Source: Litorivicinus sp.
GTDB lineage: Bacteria > Pseudomonadota > Gammaproteobacteria > Pseudomonadales > Litorivicinaceae
DNA: 64,000 nucleotides
Assembly: GCA_028339155.1 (NCBI GenBank)
Contig: JAOLBK010000003.1
Location: forward strand, 1 to 64,000
Reading direction: 5' to 3'
This document shows, one piece after another, positions 61,167 through 64,000 of this stretch. The translations under genes were made by a program, and so were the position numbers. The stretch's first letter is position 1. Each line of letters starts with the position of its first letter. The notes beneath the pieces are model-generated. The model saw only the letters and a program-made list of their open reading frames with translations, was not told the DNA's origin and made no database searches.

Positions 61167-62540
61167 TTATCCAGTCAAGGCTTTAAGAAGATTGTTATAA
61201 TCATCACGTATTGATAAATCAGTTTCACACAATTCTTTGATTTTTCGACAAGCATGCAGCACAGTAGTGTGATCCCGCCCACCAAATGCATCTCCAATCT
61301 CTGGTAGTGAGTGAACAGTTAGCTCCTTGCATAAAGCCATCGCCATCTGCCTTGGCCTCGCAATAGATCGGTTTCGCCGCTTTGACAGCAGATCTGAAAT
61401 TTTTAGTTTGAAATAGTCCGCCACCAGGCGCTGAATATTATCCAATGAAATCTGCCGATCATGAACCGCGATGAGATCCCTTAGCGTCTCTCTCACAAAA
61501 TCTAGCGTAATCGGATGCCCAAAAAAATGGGCATTTGCGAGAACTCTTTTAAGGGCACCCTCAAGGTCACGTACGTTGCTTCGGACTTTCTGAGCGATAA
61601 AAAAAGCACAATCCCTTTTCAACTCCACCCCGGATTTACGAGCTTTATTGATCAAGATAGCCACCCGAGTTTCAAGCTCCGGAGGCTCCAATCGAACCGT
61701 TAGCCCCCAACCGAATCTTGATTTAAGCCGATCCTCCATATTATTAATCTCTTTTGGGTACCTATCCGAAGTCAAGATAATTTGCTGACTCCCCTCGAGC
61801 AGACTATTAAAGGTATGGAAAAACTCTTCCTGGGACTTCTCTTTCCCCGCAAAAAATTGAATATCATCAATTAGCAAGGCATCCACATTGCGATAAACTC
61901 TTTTGAAATCCGAAATCGCATTTAACTGAAGCGCCTTCACCATATCTCCCACAAAGCGCTCCGAATGAACATAAATTATCTTTGCGTTAGGATCACGAGA
62001 ACGAATATTATTTCCGACTGCATGCATGAGATGTGTTTTGCCAAGCCCGGTATCGCCATACAAGAAAAGCGGGTTGTACTCAGACCCCGGCTTCTCCGAA
62101 ACACGATTCGCCGCCGCACGGGCAAGCTGATTCGATTTACCTTCTACAAAACTTTCAAAATTGAAATCCACATTAAGTCTATTACTGTGCTTAATTGATC
62201 CTTCAACGACCGCAGGTTCACGCTGTCTCCGACTCTCCACTTTTCCCACTTTTTTGGATTCATCAACACCACCTACGGCACCCATTTCCCCGACAGACAC
62301 GCCATCTTTACTAGACCCCACCACGACCGAGACCCTGAAGGAATCGTTACCGAGTTGGTTGTATAAAAACTTAATTTTCTCAAGATAACGGTCTTCCACC
62401 CAGTCCTTCACAAACCGATTTGGTGCAAACAAAGAAACCGTTTTTTCGTTAATCACTGCCTGAAGCGGTCTAATCCACGTGTTCAACTGCTCAGCCGTAA
62501 GCTCTTCCCTCAGTTGTTCTACACAAACTTCCCACTTCAC
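61167..62540 (-). CDS. dnaA: Chromosomal replication initiator protein DnaA
   Basis: Binds DnaA boxes and opens oriC. 457 aa: N-terminal domain I (residues 1-80, [19 protein letters not shown]), a short linker, AAA+ domain III ([15 protein letters not shown] Walker [14 protein letters not shown] Walker B, and box VII region [11 protein letters not shown]), and domain IV with [15 protein letters not shown], the DNA-binding signature. Start is GTG 62540 with GAGGAA upstream. A DnaA box overlaps the likely promoter, so it is probably self-regulated. Confidence 0.98.
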   Translation of the reverse strand: MKWEVCVEQLREELTAEQLNTWIRPLQAVINEKTVSLFAPNRFVKDWVEDRYLEKIKFLYNQLGNDSFRVSVVVGSSKDGVSVGEMGAVGGVDESKKVGKVESRRQREPAVVEGSIKHSNRLNVDFNFESFVEGKSNQLARAAANRVSEKPGSEYNPLFLYGDTGLGKTHLMHAVGNNIRSRDPNAKIIYVHSERFVGDMVKALQLNAISDFKRVYRNVDALLIDDIQFFAGKEKSQEEFFHTFNSLLEGSQQIILTSDRYPKEINNMEDRLKSRFGWGLTVRLEPPELETRVAILINKARKSGVELKRDCAFFIAQKVRSNVRDLEGALKRVLANAHFFGHPITLDFVRETLRDLIAVHDRQISLDNIQRLVADYFKLKISDLLSKRRNRSIARPRQMAMALCKELTVHSLPEIGDAFGGRDHTTVLHACRKIKELCETDLSIRDDYNNLLKALTG

Positions 62541-62569
62541 ATTTGATTCCTCTACTAATGTAGGGATAA

Positions 62570-62599
62570 CTTATGCACAATTTACAGCACCTGCGTCAA
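62570..62599 (-). promoter_or_regulatory. Possible dnaA promoter
   Basis: On the minus strand TTGACG (62594-62599) and CATAAG (62570-62575) with an 18-nt spacer, starting about 40 nt before the GTG of dnaA. DnaA box 1 covers the -10, a layout suited to autorepression. Confidence 0.45.
62571..62579 (+). other. DnaA box 1 (TTATGCACA)
   Basis: TTATGCACA fits the TTATNCACA consensus. It overlaps the predicted -10 of the dnaA promoter. Confidence 0.8.
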
Positions 62600-62629
62600 G
62601 GCCCAAGACAAATATTATTTCTAAGCCTT

Positions 62630-62643
62630 TGGTTTATAAACCA
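62630..62643. repeat. 14-bp perfect palindrome inside the origin
   Basis: TGGTTTATAAACCA is a perfect 14-bp palindrome, located between DnaA boxes 1 and 2 in the most AT-rich part of the spacer. It may be a protein site or a region that opens readily. Confidence 0.6.
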
Positions 62644-62664
62644 TAAAACATTTCTGAATGAATC

Positions 62665-62673
62665 TGTGGATAA
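62665..62673 (-). other. DnaA box 2 (TTATCCACA)
   Basis: Perfect DnaA box TTATCCACA on the minus strand (TGTGGATAA on the plus strand). Confidence 0.88.
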
Positions 62674-62741
62674 CCTTGTGCAACTGCTCAAAACCTGTCC
62701 AAAAACTCACGAAAAACAGTCCCTCTTACTCTAAAAGATTT

Positions 62742-62750
62742 TTATCCACA
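62742..62750 (+). other. DnaA box 3 (TTATCCACA)
   Basis: Perfect DnaA box on the plus strand, on the rpmH side, 68 nt after box 2 and in the opposite orientation. Confidence 0.88.
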
Positions 62751-62865
62751 GAAATGAGGAAGCAACTAAAATACCCAGCTGCAAACCATCAATCTTTAAA
62801 GCTTCATTTTTTACCCAAGTTTCGATATGATGATGTCCCTATTTTTTAACTGGTAAGTATTACTC

Positions 62866-63000
62866 ATGAAGCGTACGTTTCAACCAAGTCTAATAAAACG
62901 AGCACGCAACCATGGCTTTCGCGCTCGCATGGCAACCAAAAGCGGGCGCCAGATCATTGCGCGTCGACGGGCTAAAGGCCGGAAGAAACTGACAGCTTAA
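62866..63000 (+). CDS. rpmH: 50S ribosomal protein L34
   Basis: 44 aa basic ribosomal protein. [19 protein letters not shown], then [20 protein letters not shown], is unmistakable for L34. The first gene of the rpmH-rnpA-yidD-yidC cluster, divergent from dnaA across oriC. Confidence 0.99.
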   Translation: MKRTFQPSLIKRARNHGFRARMATKSGRQIIARRRAKGRKKLTA

Positions 63001-63015
63001 TTAAGGTTTAATGAT

Positions 63016-63360
63016 ATGGCGGTTTGCTCGCTGCCGTCTCGTAGTGACTTTGACAAAGTCTTTAAAAACCCGGACGCCAGATCAAGCACTCGGGATTTTT
63101 TATTATTAGCCCGAATCAACCAGAACGAAGATCGGTTATCCCGCATAGGATTTGTTACCCCAAAGAAAAAACTCAGGCGAGCAGTTGATCGAAACCGATT
63201 TCGCCGAGTTTTTAGAGAGTTTCTCCGCGCATCACTTAATGATATATCCATTGACTGCGTTGTCATTGCACGAAGCTTACCAACCGACCTACATGCTCGA
63301 GAATTTCAGACGGTATTAGCAAGAAGCTTTGGCAAGCTGTTCGGTAAACTAAAACCATAA
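63016..63360 (+). CDS. rnpA: Ribonuclease P protein component
   Basis: Protein cofactor of RNase P that helps cut tRNA 5' leaders. 114 aa. The RNR region (RAVDRNRFRRVFREFLR) near residue 55 and GFVTPKKKLRRAV upstream are typical. Sits 15 nt after rpmH; yidD starts one base after its stop. The RNA subunit gene rnpB is not in the window. Confidence 0.96.
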   Translation: MAVCSLPSRSDFDKVFKNPDARSSTRDFLLLARINQNEDRLSRIGFVTPKKKLRRAVDRNRFRRVFREFLRASLNDISIDCVVIARSLPTDLHAREFQTVLARSFGKLFGKLKP

Positions 63361-63361
63361 G

Positions 63362-63616
63362 ATGCAAAAGTCTCACGTTTTCAGTCAATCAGCAATTGCA
63401 GTAATCCAGTTCTACCGGTACTTTATCTCACCTATTTTTCCACCCACTTGTCGGTTTGAACCAACATGCTCCGCCTACACCATTGATGCCATAAAAATTC
63501 ATGGCATTATTAACGGAATTTGGTTGGGAATAAAACGAATCGGCCGTTGCCATCCCGGGTGCGACAGCGGCTATGATCCAGTCCCGGATAAATCAGAAAA
63601 AACGGAACAAAATTGA
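63362..63616 (+). CDS. yidD: Membrane protein insertion efficiency factor YidD
   Basis: Small peripheral membrane protein thought to assist YidC. 84 aa. Family pattern FYRYFISPIFPPTCRFEPTCSAYTIDAI, with its two conserved cysteines, then GIKRIGRCHPGCDSGYDPVP. The yidC ATG overlaps the TGA (TGATG). Confidence 0.96.
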   Translation: MQKSHVFSQSAIAVIQFYRYFISPIFPPTCRFEPTCSAYTIDAIKIHGIINGIWLGIKRIGRCHPGCDSGYDPVPDKSEKTEQN

Positions 63617-64000
63617 TGGATATCCAACGCTCAGGCTTACTCGCGATGGTTGGCGTTTTGACGTATATCTTATTTCTGCAATGGAACAATTATTCAGAAC
63701 AAGCAGTCAAAACCGAAAGATCACAACCAGTCATCACCTCAACGCGTACTGATGCTCCGCAAATTATCGACCCATTAACCAACTCACAGATCAGTACGCA
63801 AACTGTTCAAACATCAACCAATCCTGACGATGAGACCACTGTTAACGTAAGTACTCCTCTATTTGACATCACAATTGATCTAGTGGGCGGTGATATTACC
63901 CAAGCATTATTGAAGAAATTTCCTAAAACTCTTGGCAGACCAGATGACCCGATAAGCTTATTAGAAAACCGTGAGCATACTTATATCGCTCAAAGCGGCT
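63616..64000 (+). CDS. yidC: Membrane protein insertase YidC (5' part, cut by window end)
   Basis: Inserts and folds inner-membrane proteins. 128 codons are visible: the N-terminal membrane span (LLAMVGVLTYILFLQW), a poorly conserved polar linker, and the beginning of the periplasmic domain with STPLFDITIDLVGGDI. The frame is open to the window edge. This is the long gammaproteobacterial form with the large periplasmic domain. Confidence 0.95.
   Translation, partial: MDIQRSGLLAMVGVLTYILFLQWNNYSEQAVKTERSQPVITSTRTDAPQIIDPLTNSQISTQTVQTSTNPDDETTVNVSTPLFDITIDLVGGDITQALLKKFPKTLGRPDDPISLLENREHTYIAQSG

Larger units (their letters stand above)
62541..62865. other. oriC: Presumed replication origin (oriC) between dnaA and rpmH
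   Basis: A 325-bp non-coding stretch, the origin position in Pseudomonas. It holds three DnaA boxes (62571, 62665, 62742), an AT-rich stretch with a 14-bp palindrome, the divergent promoters of dnaA and rpmH, and no GATC sites, so SeqA/Dam control as in E. coli is unlikely. It is compact; the exact unwinding region is not identified. Confidence 0.8.

Noticed and set aside
62676-62684. Fourth DnaA-box-like sequence (TTGTGCAAC)
   Set aside because: Differs from the box at two or more positions; not counted.

Overview
The window reads as the replication-origin region of a gammaproteobacterium, most likely a compact marine relative of the Pseudomonadales/Oceanospirillales. This rests on gene content and order: dnaA-dnaN-recF-gyrB on the minus strand facing rpmH-rnpA-yidD-yidC on the plus strand; glyQ-glyS, trkA, rsmB, fmt, def, tsaC, hemF, aroE; polA facing engB; cytochrome c4-dsbA; hemCDXY facing rho-trxA-hemB; glnE-ilvE-waaF-waaC; rppH-ptsP-lgt-thyA-folA facing ilvD. 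From memory, all of these are Pseudomonas-like neighbourhoods, here packed side by side. Genes are extremely tight: most neighbours overlap by 1-30 nt, and only two spacers exceed 300 bp. I see no rRNA, tRNA, CRISPR array, insertion sequence or prophage.

Layout. 1-3183: minus-strand YnjB/YnjC-type ABC importer (permease cut by the left edge) with a TVP38/TMEM64 membrane protein. 3278-11133: hemB, trxA, rho, then hemC-hemD-hemX-hemY facing them, then argH. 11114-18554: lipopolysaccharide inner-core genes (waaA, gmhA, hldE, waaC, waaF) enclosing an oxidoreductase pair (FAD enzyme plus aldo/keto reductase). 18558-25990: ilvE, glnE, a CYTH phosphatase, argA, ilvD. 25987-32385: folA-thyA-lgt-TauE-ptsP and a frameshifted rppH, with a divergent HAD hydrolase. 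32661-36370: argD, a secreted unknown protein, dsbA, cytochrome c4, engB. 36363-41750: a candidate small RNA, polA, thrB, a MATE exporter, a YheV-like zinc ribbon. 41812-49244: gamma carbonic anhydrase, purE-purK, aroE-hemF-tsaC, def-fmt-rsmB. 49241-56537: trkA-trkH, an acyltransferase, glyQ-glyS-gmhB. 56539-64000: gyrB-recF-dnaN-dnaA, the presumed oriC, rpmH-rnpA-yidD-yidC (yidC cut by the right edge).

How they work together. The set supplies chromosome replication and segregation (two parS-like sites flank gyrB), translation start and protein maturation (def, fmt, rsmB, glyQS, yidC, dsbA), heme synthesis (hemB, C, D, F), the whole ADP-heptose route with Kdo and heptose transfer (gmhA, hldE, gmhB, waaA, waaC, waaF), and amino-acid, purine and folate synthesis.

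Most of the window is ordinary housekeeping sequence and I found no clearly new multi-gene system. Best leads: a frameshifted rppH with an altered Nudix box; a promoter and structured transcript between polA and engB, where Spot 42/ErsA lie in other bacteria; two parS-like sites inside recF and gmhB; convergent genes ending in a shared four-base double stop; and the conserved but unassigned FAD/aldo-keto pair next to gmhA.
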